Counted from the first letter of the stretch, positions 19,023 to 28,800 are shown. The stretch: DNA of 64,000 nt from an uncultured Bacteroides sp. (GCA_900544675.1 UQVZ01000003.1:62001-126000), one strand, 5' to 3'. The notes: a model not told the origin generated them from the letters alone. Numbers and translations: made by a program.

Positions 19023-21311
19023 ATGAAAAAACATTATATCAATAAATTATTGCTGGGAGCACTTGCCATAGGCGCATTGTCCGCTTGTACGGACGACAGC
19101 ATGCTGCCGTATGACGCAGGTTCGATGCCGGAAAGCCTCGTCCAGTATGAATACTTGAAACAATATGACGTGCTGAAAAACTATGTAAACCGCACCGAAA
19201 ACCCGAACTTCAAGTTGGGTATTGCATTAGCCGCAGGCGAGTATACCCAAGGAGACTTAGTATACAGCATGGCTTGTTCCAACTTCGATGAAATGACGGC
19301 AGGAAATGAAATGAAATACGCCTCTATCGTCAGCGATGATGGGACAATGAACTTCTCTACCGTAACCAGCTTTGTAGATGCCGCCCGCCAAGCAGGCATG
19401 ACCATTTACGGACATACCCTTGCGTGGCATTCACAACAGAACAACACGTACTTAAACAGTTTGATTGCCCCGATTGTCATTCCGGGCGAAGCTGGAAACG
19501 GAGGCTACTGCATGATACTGAAGAATGCCACAGCATCGGCCAATATTTGGGATGCGCAAACCTGGTACCAGCTTCCTACCCCGTTGCAAAGCGGCACGAC
19601 TTATACGCTTAGCTTTATGGCACGGGCTTCGGCAGCTTACAACGACACACAAATCTACCTGCAATGTTCGGACGGAGGCAACCAGGAATATCCCGGCGGA
19701 TTCAATGTCGGCACCGAATGGCAACAGATTAACTTCACCTTTACACCTACCGGCGCAACGGTGGACAAGATTGCATTCAATTTCGGTACGGCAGCCATCA
19801 ACATTTACATCGACAATATATCGCTGACCGGAGGAAGTGCTACCGAAAGCTTGATTCCGAACGGCGATTTCGAAGACGGGACCATTACCGGATGGACCGG
19901 ATGGACACCGGGTAACTTTGAAACTATTTCGGAAGACGGAGAAGGATATAGCGAAGGTGGAAGCGAGCCTGCTTACGATGAAAGTGTCATTACCTCTTCT
20001 GATTTTGAGAACGGTATCGGAAGTTGGGGAGGCTGGGGAGGCTCGGCTACCCGTGGACAGTCGGCACAAGGAGGTGGTTATGAAAGTGACTACTCATTCG
20101 AAATCGTTAACCCGACAGCTTCCGCTAATGCCTGGGATGTCCAAGTGGCATGGGACTTCGCAGCTCCATTGGTACAGGGCGGTACTTACCGGCTGAACAT
20201 GATGATTAAAGGTTCGGTAGAAGGCAGCATTACCGCAGGCTTGCAACGCAAATCTGATTACGCAGGCGCAGGTGACTTCCCCGCTATTCCTATCTCTACG
20301 GAATGGACAGAATATAATGCCGAAATCACTGTAAACGGAGGAGGTGCAGACTGTGCAGACCGGTTCTTATTCAGTATCGGTAATTACGCGGGAACTATTA
20401 ATATTGATAACATCACGTTATGTTACCTGAATCCTGAAGGCGGTGGTGGTGGACAAACCATCGAAATGACCCCCGAAGAAAAGAAAGACACCCTGACTTG
20501 GGCCATGGATAACTGGATTAGAGGCATGATGGAAGCTTGCGGCGGCTATGTCACCACTTGGGATGTTGCCAATGAAACTGTATCGGGAGCTGATGGTGAT
20601 GGCGATGGTTATTACGATCTCCAGTCATCCACTAACGGTGATCCTTCTACCAATTTCTACTGGCCTGATTATTTAGGTGCAGAAGATTATCTGCCTATTG
20701 TGAGCCAGGCTGCTGTGAAGTATTTTGCTGAATACGGAGGAAATCCTGCTGATTTGAAGCTGTTCGTCAACGATTTCAATCTGGAATCGTGGTGGGATGG
20801 TAACCAAAAGCTGAAGAGTCTCATTCACTGGATTGAAGTATGGGAAGCAAACGGAGCCAAGATTGATGGTATCGGTACACAGATGCATGTCAGTTACATC
20901 TTGAATGAGGCAGACCAGAAAGCTCAGGAAGATGCCATTGTCAATATGTTCCAGTTGATGGCGGCTACAGGTAAGCTTATCAAGATTTCGGAGTTGGATA
21001 TGGGTATCGTGGAAAGAGCGTTTGGCGAAGGTATTCCTACTGCAGAAGTCACCTTCGAACAGCAATTGAAGATGGCTGAATTCTACCAGTTTATTATCCA
21101 AAAGTATTTCGAGATTATTCCTGCTGCTCAACGTTACGGTATTACCCAATGGTGTGCAACCGATAGCCCGGCAGATTCAGGATGGAGAGGCGGTGAACCG
21201 GTTGGCTTATGGGATAGTAATTATAATCGCAAGCCTACTTACGGAGGTTTCGCCAATGGTTTGGCAGGCAGTGTTATAGCTTCTCCTGATTATTCTGTAA
21301 CAACAGAATAA
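19023..21311 (+). CDS. GH10 endo-beta-1,4-xylanase with tandem CBM insertion, surface lipoprotein
   Basis: 762 residues. Lipoprotein signal ends ALSACTDD. The GH10 (beta/alpha)8 barrel is split: the first part (about 50-140) carries GNEMKYASI and GHTLAWHSQ. Then about 330 residues with two beta-sandwich modules of CBM4/CBM22 type follow (roughly 150-290 and 325-475; each has an N-D-F-E-x-G start and a late W...D-N-I motif). The barrel resumes with the acid/base Glu518 in WDVANETV and the nucleophile Glu657 in KISELDMGI. This inserted architecture is known from surface xylanases of Bacteroides and Prevotella. It should cut xylan into oligosaccharides outside the cell for the SusC/D pairs. Last gene of the plus operon; a terminator follows. 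Confidence 0.92.
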   Translation: MKKHYINKLLLGALAIGALSACTDDSMLPYDAGSMPESLVQYEYLKQYDVLKNYVNRTENPNFKLGIALAAGEYTQGDLVYSMACSNFDEMTAGNEMKYASIVSDDGTMNFSTVTSFVDAARQAGMTIYGHTLAWHSQQNNTYLNSLIAPIVIPGEAGNGGYCMILKNATASANIWDAQTWYQLPTPLQSGTTYTLSFMARASAAYNDTQIYLQCSDGGNQEYPGGFNVGTEWQQINFTFTPTGATVDKIAFNFGTAAINIYIDNISLTGGSATESLIPNGDFEDGTITGWTGWTPGNFETISEDGEGYSEGGSEPAYDESVITSSDFENGIGSWGGWGGSATRGQSAQGGGYESDYSFEIVNPTASANAWDVQVAWDFAAPLVQGGTYRLNMMIKGSVEGSITAGLQRKSDYAGAGDFPAIPISTEWTEYNAEITVNGGGADCADRFLFSIGNYAGTINIDNITLCYLNPEGGGGGQTIEMTPEEKKDTLTWAMDNWIRGMMEACGGYVTTWDVANETVSGADGDGDGYYDLQSSTNGDPSTNFYWPDYLGAEDYLPIVSQAAVKYFAEYGGNPADLKLFVNDFNLESWWDGNQKLKSLIHWIEVWEANGAKIDGIGTQMHVSYILNEADQKAQEDAIVNMFQLMAATGKLIKISELDMGIVERAFGEGIPTAEVTFEQQLKMAEFYQFIIQKYFEIIPAAQRYGITQWCATDSPADSGWRGGEPVGLWDSNYNRKPTYGGFANGLAGSVIASPDYSVTTE

Positions 21312-21334
21312 TTATTCAATTCTTGGTTTCAAAT

Positions 21335-21383
21335 ATCCCCTTTCTGTTATGCCTATCATGGTATGCAGTGAGGGGATTTTTTT
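21335..21383 (+). terminator. Rho-independent terminator of the xylan plus operon
   Basis: ATCCCC is paired with GGGGAT, extended by CTG/CAG and an inner GCATACC-type pairing, and followed by seven T residues. It lies 24 bp after the GH10 stop, in the gap between convergent genes. Confidence 0.75.
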
Positions 21384-21421
21384 ATGGTTATAAGTTCTTC
21401 TTCTTTTTTTTGCCTTTATTA

Positions 21422-22702
21422 TCAGAGTACCGGTGTAAACAGATGGGCGAACCAGCCTACGAAGCGTTTCCACGGTTTACGGTCCTTGTAGACGTCTTTG
21501 GTCATTATGGTACTGTTTTTTTTGTCTTGGTTGAATATCTGTACCAATTGGTCGGTGATGGGCAGGTCGAATAGGAAAGCGTTGATTTCGTAATCGTAAC
21601 GCAGGCTCCGGCTGTTCAGGTTGGTGCTGCCCACGGTACAGAAGCGGTCATCTACCGTCATGACTTTCGAATGGTGGAAGCCGCCGTTGTAGATATAGAT
21701 GCGCGCTCCTTTTTTGCGTAATTTGTTGGCGAAATAGAAACCGGCATCGGGCGTAAACGAGATATCCGATTTGCCCGGTAGCATAATTTCCACTTTTACG
21801 CCTCGTTCCAATGCCCGTTCGATGGCACGGCGGATACTTACTGTTGGCACAAAATAGGGATTGATAATCTGTACTTTATACTGCGCGGCATCGATGGCAG
21901 CAATGTAGGCATGGCGCATGGCTTCGGGATGGCTTTTCGGCACGCGCTGTACGATAGCCACTTGTCCGCCGGCATGTCGGGGAGGAGCATTGAGTGAGTC
22001 TTCTCCGTAAGGGAAATAAGTGTCTCCCTGGATGCTTTTTCCGGTTTCTTTCTCCCATGTATCGGTGAAAGCATGTTGCAGTTCATCTACTGCCGGTCCC
22101 TTGATGCATAGGTGCATGTCGCGCCAGGCACCTATCTTGGGCAGTCCGTTGATGTAATAGTCGGCAATGTTCATGCCGCCGGTATATCCTGTTTTCCCAT
22201 CGATGACGACGATTTTCTGGTGATCGCGGCTGGCGATGTGATTAAAATAAGGGAAGGTAATCGGGTCGAACGTAACGATGTCGATGCCTTCTTGTTGCAG
22301 TTTTATGAGGTGACGCTTCCGTAGCGGGCGATTGTTCGACAGGTTGCCGAAGGCATCGAACATGGCACGTACTTCTACTCCTTCTTTAGCTTTTTGGGCA
22401 AGCAGGCGGAACAAGGCACCTGCTATCGAGTCGTTTCGGAAATTGAAGTACTCCAAGTGTACATGGTGGCGTGCTTTCCGGATTTCCTTAAAAAGATGGT
22501 CGAATTTCTCTCTTCCGCTTGGCAACAAGGTCAGTCGGTTGTTGTTGATTATTTTATATCCTTCGCCCTGCAGGTAGCGCGCGAATACCGAATCAGAAGG
22601 AAGCCATTCTTTGGTCTGTGCGTGGAGGTTGTTTCCGAAGAACAAGAAAAGTATCCACAGGCAGAGGCAAAGAAAGCGGTAATAAGTTCTTTTCATCTTC
22701 AT
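21422..22702 (-). CDS. Cardiolipin synthase-like phospholipase D protein
   Basis: 426 residues. An N-terminal signal peptide or anchor (FLCLCLWILFLFFGNNLHA) is followed by two PLD domains. The first HKD motif is HQKIVVIDGKTGYTGGMN and the second HHSKVMTVDDRFCTVGSTN, both with the expected His, Lys and Asp. Bacterial cardiolipin synthases have this arrangement; other secreted PLD phosphodiesterases are possible. It lacks the usual pair of N-terminal membrane helices, having only one hydrophobic segment. It is on the same strand as the xylan enzyme operon but separated from it by 255 bp with a repeat element, and has its own -7 element (TAATTTTG, 22728-22721), so it is probably an independent gene. 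A second ATG is at 22696. Confidence 0.82.
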   Translation of the reverse strand: MKMKRTYYRFLCLCLWILFLFFGNNLHAQTKEWLPSDSVFARYLQGEGYKIINNNRLTLLPSGREKFDHLFKEIRKARHHVHLEYFNFRNDSIAGALFRLLAQKAKEGVEVRAMFDAFGNLSNNRPLRKRHLIKLQQEGIDIVTFDPITFPYFNHIASRDHQKIVVIDGKTGYTGGMNIADYYINGLPKIGAWRDMHLCIKGPAVDELQHAFTDTWEKETGKSIQGDTYFPYGEDSLNAPPRHAGGQVAIVQRVPKSHPEAMRHAYIAAIDAAQYKVQIINPYFVPTVSIRRAIERALERGVKVEIMLPGKSDISFTPDAGFYFANKLRKKGARIYIYNGGFHHSKVMTVDDRFCTVGSTNLNSRSLRYDYEINAFLFDLPITDQLVQIFNQDKKNSTIMTKDVYKDRKPWKRFVGWFAHLFTPVL

Positions 22703-22720
22703 TAGTTAGTTTTTGACCGA

Positions 22721-22728
22721 CAAAATTA
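22721..22728 (-). promoter_or_regulatory. -7 element of the cardiolipin synthase-like gene
   Basis: TAATTTTG on the minus strand, 18 nt upstream of the ATG at 22702. It supports separate transcription from the xylan operon upstream. Confidence 0.5.
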
Positions 22729-22852
22729 GCCAATAAAACAATACAATGTGATTTTTAAACCTATGTTTTTAGCAAATTGCGAAGTATCGACCGCAAATCA
22801 TGAAAAACAGACGAAGAAAACGTGGCATATTGATTTTTTTGTTTGGGTATAT

Positions 22853-22941
22853 TCAAACACAGAGACACAAAGTCATAGAGAAAATTATTTTGATTGTCAA
22901 GTGGATGAAACTCTGTGTCTTTGTGTCTCTGTGTGCAAAAA
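22853..22941. repeat. Intergenic inverted repeat, family 2 (copy A), 8-bp unit arms
   Basis: The left arm (ending near 22880) and right arm (from 22911) are built of ACAGAGAC-like 8-bp units and are complementary over 24 nt with two mismatches. They surround a core of about 30 nt. The last 24 nt of the core and arm edge match copy B (40976-41078) with only C/T and A/G differences. It lies between the 3' end of the GH67 gene and the cardiolipin synthase-like gene. It holds no coding sequence; as RNA it forms a long hairpin and could end or stabilise transcripts. Confidence 0.75.
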
Positions 22942-22957
22942 GATGAAGTGAGCTTGG

Positions 22958-24970
22958 TCATTTTGTTTTCGGAAGCATTTCCGGTGTGGGACGTTCGTAA
23001 TTGCTGATAGGGAGTTTTACTTTCATCAGCTTTTTCAGGCTATATACGGGACGTTCCACATCCTTTGGGAAAGGCATTTTGGCGAATTGCCGAAAATAGA
23101 GCAGACAGGCATCTTTCCACCACACGGCATCGTTGGCTTGGATTTGAAGCCGTTCTGCTACCGCATTCCAACGCTCTTCATCAATGTAGAGCTTTACCGT
23201 TTTCCAAGTCTGGCAGAAGCTGCGGGCTTCGTCTACGCCCTGTTGGTAATGGCGGCATAATTCGTCCCATAAGGTGGCTCCGCTCTTCATGGTGTGTGTC
23301 CACGGTACATGATGAAACCAAAGCAGGAAAGCTTCGGGGCAGGTGTCGATGGAGTCGAACACACGTGCCAGCGAGTCGGGGTATTGTGCTACGGCATTGC
23401 TTCCCGTATGGCTACGGTCGAAGCCGATTCCTGTGCGGTCTGCCTGATGGTAATACGAAGGCAACCAGTCGGGGCGTGCGCCCGGAATGGTGCACCAGGG
23501 TTCAGGACCGTAATGGTGTCCCCACGCAAAGATGTGGTGCAGTCCGAGTGGCATCATGTAGTCGACCACGGCTTCACGGCTTTCCATCATCATCTTTTCT
23601 ACGGGCTGGACGAATTTTGTATCGGTACTGAATGTTTGCATCAGCCATTCCTGTGCAATTGTTTCCGAAGTCAGTTCCGGATTCCATGCTAGTCTGCCGA
23701 AGGCATACCAGTTGGCTTGGGCGAAATCGTGTCCGCACCAGTTGGGCTCGTCACCGATGTTCGATACACCCGATACGGCTTGAATGCTGCCTGGTGATAC
23801 ATATTGGAAAAATTCTTTCCACATCGGAGCCAGGTAAGCAAGATGATTAGAATGTCCTAAGTATTCCTGGGTCACTTGAAATTCCACCATCAGCGGGGTA
23901 TGTTTCATGGCTCCAAAGAGCGGACTGTATGGTTCGCGGGGCTGGAAGTCAATCGGACCGTTCTTTACTTGTACGATGACATTGTCGAGGAATTTCCCGT
24001 CAAGGGGCTGGAATTCCAGATAGGCTTGTTTGGCTCGGTCGTTGTCTGAAGGACTGTATACAAAGGCACGCCACATCACGATACCTCCGTAAGGCTTCAA
24101 TGCCGATGCTAGCATATTAGCGCCTTCGGCATGTGTGCGCTGGTAGTCGCACGGACCAGGTTGGCCTTCGGAGTTGGCTTTTACCAAGAATCCGCCGAAG
24201 TCGGGTACCAAGCTATAGATTTCATGTACTTTCTGTTTCCACCATGCCGCTACTTCCTTATCAAGCGGGTCGGCAGTAGGAAGTTTTCCCAAGACCATAG
24301 GCGAAGCGAAGTTGACCGACAAATACACCTTTATATTATAGGGACGAAAAATGTCGGCAAGCGTCTGCACTTTCTTCAGATAGGCGGTGCTTAGTATCTC
24401 GGGTGATGCGTTTACGTTGTTCAATACCGTGGCATTGATGCCGATGGAAGCGTTTGCCCGTGCGTATGCCTCGTAACGGGAGGAGACGGTGGAAGGTAGT
24501 TCGTCCCATTTCCAAAGCGAATGTCCTGCATATCCTCGTTCGATAGTCCCGTCCAAATTGTCCCAATGGTTGAGGATACGTACACCGTAGGCAGGGCTTT
24601 CACTGATACGAAGCGAACGGGTATCGGCATTCATAGCCTGAAGCCTGAGCAGGTGATAGGTAGCATAGAGCAATCCGGCTTCGGATGCAGAACCTAATAT
24701 AATGCCGTTTCCCGACGTGCGGATGGTATATCCTTCACGTCCTAAAGCCCGGTGTTCCTCATCGTTGAAAAGTTGCAGTGAAACCTCTCCGCCTTTCCAA
24801 GCCCGTTTCAGTTCGGTGCAGGCAATGTCGAGTGTAGGCGAATGCAGCAGACATGTTACCGTTGCATTCGCTGTAGTGTCTTGCCGTAGCCAGAGGCGGC
24901 TTCCGTCTTCCGCACGTAGCCAGCCTCTGCTAAGCAGCAAACACACACTTATTATAACAATACGTATCAT
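22958..24970 (-). CDS. GH67 alpha-glucuronidase
   Basis: 670 residues, the normal length for GH67. Signal peptide near residues 1-20 (MIRIVIISVCLLLSRGWLRA). Recognisable family segments are NHWDNLDGTIERGYAGHSLW, KANSEGQPGPCDYQRTHAEGA, VEFQVTQEYLGHSNHL and GDEPNWCGHDFAQANWYAFG; the two catalytic carboxylates of the family lie in this central region. The enzyme removes 4-O-methyl-glucuronic acid from the non-reducing-end xylose of xylo-oligosaccharides, here probably in the periplasm. Its ATG overlaps the TGA of the GH43 gene by 4 bp, so the two are translationally coupled. Last enzyme gene of the minus operon. Confidence 0.95.
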   Translation of the reverse strand: MIRIVIISVCLLLSRGWLRAEDGSRLWLRQDTTANATVTCLLHSPTLDIACTELKRAWKGGEVSLQLFNDEEHRALGREGYTIRTSGNGIILGSASEAGLLYATYHLLRLQAMNADTRSLRISESPAYGVRILNHWDNLDGTIERGYAGHSLWKWDELPSTVSSRYEAYARANASIGINATVLNNVNASPEILSTAYLKKVQTLADIFRPYNIKVYLSVNFASPMVLGKLPTADPLDKEVAAWWKQKVHEIYSLVPDFGGFLVKANSEGQPGPCDYQRTHAEGANMLASALKPYGGIVMWRAFVYSPSDNDRAKQAYLEFQPLDGKFLDNVIVQVKNGPIDFQPREPYSPLFGAMKHTPLMVEFQVTQEYLGHSNHLAYLAPMWKEFFQYVSPGSIQAVSGVSNIGDEPNWCGHDFAQANWYAFGRLAWNPELTSETIAQEWLMQTFSTDTKFVQPVEKMMMESREAVVDYMMPLGLHHIFAWGHHYGPEPWCTIPGARPDWLPSYYHQADRTGIGFDRSHTGSNAVAQYPDSLARVFDSIDTCPEAFLLWFHHVPWTHTMKSGATLWDELCRHYQQGVDEARSFCQTWKTVKLYIDEERWNAVAERLQIQANDAVWWKDACLLYFRQFAKMPFPKDVERPVYSLKKLMKVKLPISNYERPTPEMLPKTK

Positions 24971-25941
24971 TCTCCTCCTCCGTCGATGGTAATGATTTTA
25001 CCGTCAGTATCGTATTCCAGTTCGACAACCTTCAGGCTACGCAGCCATGTCTTGCCTCCCGAAGGTACGCAATCGTGGTGGAAGAGGTACCATTTCCCTT
25101 TGTATTCCGCGATGGCATGGTGTGTGGTCCATCCTACTACCGGCGTAAGGATGACACCTTGGTAAGTAAAGGGACCGTACGGATTATCACCGATGGCATA
25201 GCAAAGGAAGTGAGTGTCACCGGTAGAATATGACAAGTAATATTTGCCGTTATACTTGTGCATCCACGAAGCTTCGAAGAAACGGTGAGGGTCGCTTGCT
25301 TTCAGCGGATTGCCATTTGCATCAAGAATCAGTACAGGACGCGGGTCTTCGGCGAATTGCATCATGTCGTCACGGAGTTTCACTACCCGTCCTGGCAATG
25401 CCGGTTCGTCGCCTTCGGGAAGATAAGCATTTTCCAGTGCTTTATTGTCGCGGTAGCGTTGGAGCTGGCCACCCCAAATACCTCCGAAGTAGATGTAATG
25501 GCTTCCGTCTTCATCGCAGAACACGGCGGGGTCGATGCTGTAACTTCCCCAGATTGGATTAGCTTCGGGGATAAACGGACCTTCGGGACGGTCGCTGATA
25601 GCTACGCCTAGGCGGAAGATGTCGTTGCGGTCTTTCAACGGGAAATACATATAATACTTGCCGTTCTTGAAAGCTACATCGCAATCCCATAACTGGCGTC
25701 CTGCCCATGGGATATCTTCCACCTTTAATACCACACCGTGGTCGGTGATTTCGCCGTTCATTACATCATCGGTAGAGAAGACGTGATAGTCTTTCATATT
25801 AAAATGATCCCCGTTATCATTTTCGGGCACTCCGCTTTCCCAGTCATGGGAAGGATAAATGTAAAGTCTTCCGTTGAAAACATGTACAGACGGGTCTGCC
25901 ATATAGTCGTTAGGCACCAGGTATCTTGCTTCTTTTTTCAT
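24967..25941 (-). CDS. GH43 beta-xylosidase (subfamily 1-like)
   Basis: 324 residues, a single five-bladed propeller without an extra binding module. The catalytic base lies in NDYMADPSVHVF (Asp16), the pKa-modulating Asp in SIDPAVFCDEDG and the general acid Glu in FFEASWMHKYNGKYYLSYS. No signal peptide is visible (MKKEARYLVPNDYM), so the enzyme would be cytoplasmic, releasing xylose or arabinose from imported short oligosaccharides. This fits the sugar transporter encoded two genes upstream. It overlaps the GH67 gene by 4 bp and follows the GH10 gene by 25 bp. The sequence resembles subfamily GH43_1; the exact sugar specificity is inferred. Confidence 0.9.
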   Translation of the reverse strand: MKKEARYLVPNDYMADPSVHVFNGRLYIYPSHDWESGVPENDNGDHFNMKDYHVFSTDDVMNGEITDHGVVLKVEDIPWAGRQLWDCDVAFKNGKYYMYFPLKDRNDIFRLGVAISDRPEGPFIPEANPIWGSYSIDPAVFCDEDGSHYIYFGGIWGGQLQRYRDNKALENAYLPEGDEPALPGRVVKLRDDMMQFAEDPRPVLILDANGNPLKASDPHRFFEASWMHKYNGKYYLSYSTGDTHFLCYAIGDNPYGPFTYQGVILTPVVGWTTHHAIAEYKGKWYLFHHDCVPSGGKTWLRSLKVVELEYDTDGKIITIDGGGE

Positions 25942-25966
25942 ACGTTTATGTTTTTAGGTTGTTAAT

Positions 25967-27106
25967 TTATTGTGCTTGGTTTTCTTGTTTCATTTCTTCA
26001 ATCATTTCGGTGATGAAGGGTTTCGGCTGGTAATTGCGGTCGAAGAGCAACGGATAATCCTTGCGCCCCTTGATGGGAAAGCCGTTTTTCCATGAATCTC
26101 CATCGGTTACGCCCCATGCCGTTACACGGTCTACAATATCGGCATGTTTCTCGAAGAGTTGGAAGAATTGTTTCATGCGTGCATTCCAAGTCTGTGATAC
26201 AGAGTCTGGTAAAGCATCGGGATAAGGATTCAAGGCTTTCTTGAATGCGACGGTATCCGAGATGTTGGCACTATGAGAAACTGTAGGCAGGGCGCTCATG
26301 TCCCATTCGGTAATCATGACTTTCACACCTTCATTGGCGAAAGCCAACATACTCTTTTCGAATTCTTCAATTTTCGGATAGTCCATACCCATGTGTCCTT
26401 GCATGCCTACGGCATCAATGCGCAGGCCTTTTTCCTTCAGGCTACGGATAAGTTTCACCACACCTTCGCGGCGTCCGGGATTGTCCATGCCATAATCATT
26501 GTAGTACAGTTCGATGGTAGAATCAGCTTCGTGTGCATATTGGAATGCCAGCGGAATAAATTCCTCGCCCAGGATTTCATAGAACTTGCTTTTACGGTAC
26601 GAACCGTCTTCGATAATGGCTTCGTTCACTACATCCCAGCCTTTCAGCTTTCCTTTGAAATGGTTGACCACGGTAGTAATATGGTCTTTCATGCGTTGTT
26701 TCAGCACTTCGGGCGTTACATTCTTGCCGTTCTTGTCTACACAAAACCAGTCGGGACATTGCGAGTGCCAAATAAGGCAATGACCGGTCATGGTCAATCC
26801 GTTTTCTTCGCCGAATTTCACAAAGTTATCTGCGTCTTTGAAATCATATACATCTTCCGATGGATGTACTTCTTCCATTTTCATGCAATTTTCCGCTACG
26901 ATGGCGGTAAAATGCTTCTTTACGATATTAGTGGCATTGGTATCCAAACCTGCCACTTGGCGAACATTCAAGGCTGTACCAATAAGAAATTGGTTGCCTA
27001 CTACATCTTTCAATGTGAGTTCTTGCGGGGTTGTGGTCTTTTGTCCGCCGCAAGAAGCGACAAACGCTGCTACCAGCAGAGCAGATGTGATGTGTTTTAC
27101 TTTCAT
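25967..27106 (-). CDS. GH10 endo-beta-1,4-xylanase, lipoprotein
   Basis: 379 residues from ATG at 27106. The frame extends upstream to 27139, but that part lies inside an intergenic repeat, whereas MKVKHITSALLVAAFVASCGG is a proper lipoprotein signal peptide. Compact GH10 barrel with GHCLIWHSQ, acid/base Glu162 in WDVVNEAII and nucleophile Glu267 in MITEWDMSA. No binding module. It probably works in the periplasm or at the membrane on imported xylo-oligosaccharides, complementing the larger surface GH10 (19023-21311). Preceded by a 166-bp gap with a family 1 repeat and followed by GH43 and GH67. Confidence 0.94.
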   Translation of the reverse strand: MKVKHITSALLVAAFVASCGGQKTTTPQELTLKDVVGNQFLIGTALNVRQVAGLDTNATNIVKKHFTAIVAENCMKMEEVHPSEDVYDFKDADNFVKFGEENGLTMTGHCLIWHSQCPDWFCVDKNGKNVTPEVLKQRMKDHITTVVNHFKGKLKGWDVVNEAIIEDGSYRKSKFYEILGEEFIPLAFQYAHEADSTIELYYNDYGMDNPGRREGVVKLIRSLKEKGLRIDAVGMQGHMGMDYPKIEEFEKSMLAFANEGVKVMITEWDMSALPTVSHSANISDTVAFKKALNPYPDALPDSVSQTWNARMKQFFQLFEKHADIVDRVTAWGVTDGDSWKNGFPIKGRKDYPLLFDRNYQPKPFITEMIEEMKQENQAQ

Positions 27107-27121
27107 GGTTTTTTCTTTTTT

Positions 27122-27267
27122 AAGTTGACTAGTTGACAAGTTGACTAGGTAACTAGGTTTTTATTTTAGTTGACAAGTTGACCAGGTGACTAGTTGACTA
27201 GGTTTTAAATAGTTTTACAAATGTATTCAGAACCTAGTCACCTAGTCTCCTAGTCACCTAGTTACCT
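27122..27267. repeat. Intergenic inverted repeat, family 1 (copy A), 8-bp unit arms
   Basis: Left arms (27122-27200) and right arm (27231-27267) consist of TTGACTAG/GTGACTAG-like units of 8 bp and are complementary. The core 27201-27230 (GGTTTTAAATAGTTTTAC...) matches the core of copy B at 38192-38219, in the opposite orientation, over 27 nt with three differences. The element fills the gap between the transporter and GH10 genes inside the minus operon. There is no trusted coding sequence; it can fold into a long hairpin in RNA. Confidence 0.8.
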
Positions 27268-27272
27268 GATTT

Positions 27273-28769
27273 TTAATAATTCTGTTTACTTCTCCGTTCT
27301 GCCAGTTCGGCTTGCATCTTTTCATTGTATTCTTTCGTAATGGGGTAGAAGAAGAGGGCGATTACACCTACGAAGAACGTAGCAGCCGGAATCAAACTTG
27401 CCGACAAGATAATGCCGTGGATGGCAGAATCGCTTTGGGTTACACCGATTCCTGATATGTAACCGAAGCCGGAGAGTAAGAATCCTAAGATGGCTCCACC
27501 TACACCCAAACCGGCTTTTAAGGCAAACACTACACCCGAGAATACGAAACCGGTGGCACGGCGATAGTGGATGTATTCCGAATGGTCGGCTACATCGGCT
27601 ATCATGGCCCAAAGCAACGGTACGGTAGGAGCGTAGGCAAGACTCTTCAGGAAGTTCAGAACGAACATCAGCTCGATGTTGTCTTTAGCCGGGAAGTAGA
27701 AGAGAGCCGTGAAGATGGCGGTCAGTGCCAGGCAGACAATGAACGTGTTTTTCTTTCCGAAGCGGTTTGCCAGATAGTTGGAAAGCAAAATCACGCCGAA
27801 GAACTGTACCAGCGCACCCAACATATTGAACACACCGAAACCTACTTCGTATGCCTTGTCGGGTGAGCTGACTATCAGTCCGAAAGCATTTAATATATGA
27901 TAACCTATTGAATCTTGCGCTTCGGTAGCTACCAGCCCCATGCGGTCGAGGAAAGCATACAGGGCACCCGCGTCAACATAATGTTCGAAGTAATAGTTCA
28001 TGGCGCTTCCCCACATGGCAAGGGTGATGAAGACAAAGAGTGTCAAGACGAACATGGCTCGCCAAGGCACACTGCCGAAAATGTCTTTGATGTCTTCGCG
28101 GAGATTGGTCTTCTGATTGGCAGGAGGGGTGATGCGTTCTTTAGCCGAGAAAGCGGCAATGACCAGGAAGAGGAATCCCACGGCGGCAAACAGCGCGATG
28201 GTGCATAGCCAGCCGTGCCCCTTATCTCCGTCGGCAGAGAATTTGCCAACCAAAGGCAAGGTCAAACCCTGTACAACGAATTGACCGATAGTAGAGAAGA
28301 TGAAACGTACGGATGTGATGCTGGTACGTTCCTTGATGTCTGCCGACATAACACCGCCCAAAGAAGAATAGGGTGTATTGTTGAACGAATACATCGTCAT
28401 CAGCAAGGTATAAGAAATGGTGGCGTAGAGGGCAACCAGTCCTTTGTCTTCGATGCCCGGATTGTAGAATGCCAGCACGTAGAATACCATGAAAGGAATA
28501 GCAGTCCATAATACCCATGGACGGTATTTACCCCATTTGGTTTGCGTGCGGTCGGAGAGGATACCTACGGTAGGGTCGACAAAGGCATCTACGATGCGTG
28601 CCACCAGCATGACGGTACCAGCGATGGCTCCTTCCAGTCCGAATACATCGGTATAAAACTTTGTTTGATAAATCATCATCATCTGGAACACGAGGTTCGC
28701 AGAGCAGTCTCCTAATCCATAACCGATTTTTTCGGCCATCGAGACTCTTTGATTCTGTAGTGCATTCAT
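27273..28769 (-). CDS. GPH-family (glycoside-pentoside-hexuronide) sugar:cation symporter
   Basis: 498 residues with about 12 membrane segments. Family landmarks: MAEKIGYGLGDCSANLVFQ at the N-terminus, DAFVDPTVGILSDRTQTKWGKYRPW in the loop after TM2, and MIADVADHSEYIHYRRATGF, all typical of GPH/MelB-type symporters such as xyloside transporters. It would move short xylo-oligosaccharides or xylose from periplasm to cytoplasm for the GH43 enzyme. It lies between the esterase and GH10 genes of the minus operon. Substrate inferred from context. A second ATG ten codons in is an alternative start. Confidence 0.9.
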   Translation of the reverse strand: MNALQNQRVSMAEKIGYGLGDCSANLVFQMMMIYQTKFYTDVFGLEGAIAGTVMLVARIVDAFVDPTVGILSDRTQTKWGKYRPWVLWTAIPFMVFYVLAFYNPGIEDKGLVALYATISYTLLMTMYSFNNTPYSSLGGVMSADIKERTSITSVRFIFSTIGQFVVQGLTLPLVGKFSADGDKGHGWLCTIALFAAVGFLFLVIAAFSAKERITPPANQKTNLREDIKDIFGSVPWRAMFVLTLFVFITLAMWGSAMNYYFEHYVDAGALYAFLDRMGLVATEAQDSIGYHILNAFGLIVSSPDKAYEVGFGVFNMLGALVQFFGVILLSNYLANRFGKKNTFIVCLALTAIFTALFYFPAKDNIELMFVLNFLKSLAYAPTVPLLWAMIADVADHSEYIHYRRATGFVFSGVVFALKAGLGVGGAILGFLLSGFGYISGIGVTQSDSAIHGIILSASLIPAATFFVGVIALFFYPITKEYNEKMQAELAERRSKQNY

Positions 28770-28800
28770 GGTATGTTTAAGTTTTGAAGTTTTTAAATTT

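Noticed and set aside
27107..27139. Longer start for the second GH10 (11 extra residues).
   Set aside because: It would start inside the family 1 repeat and spoil the lipoprotein signal peptide.
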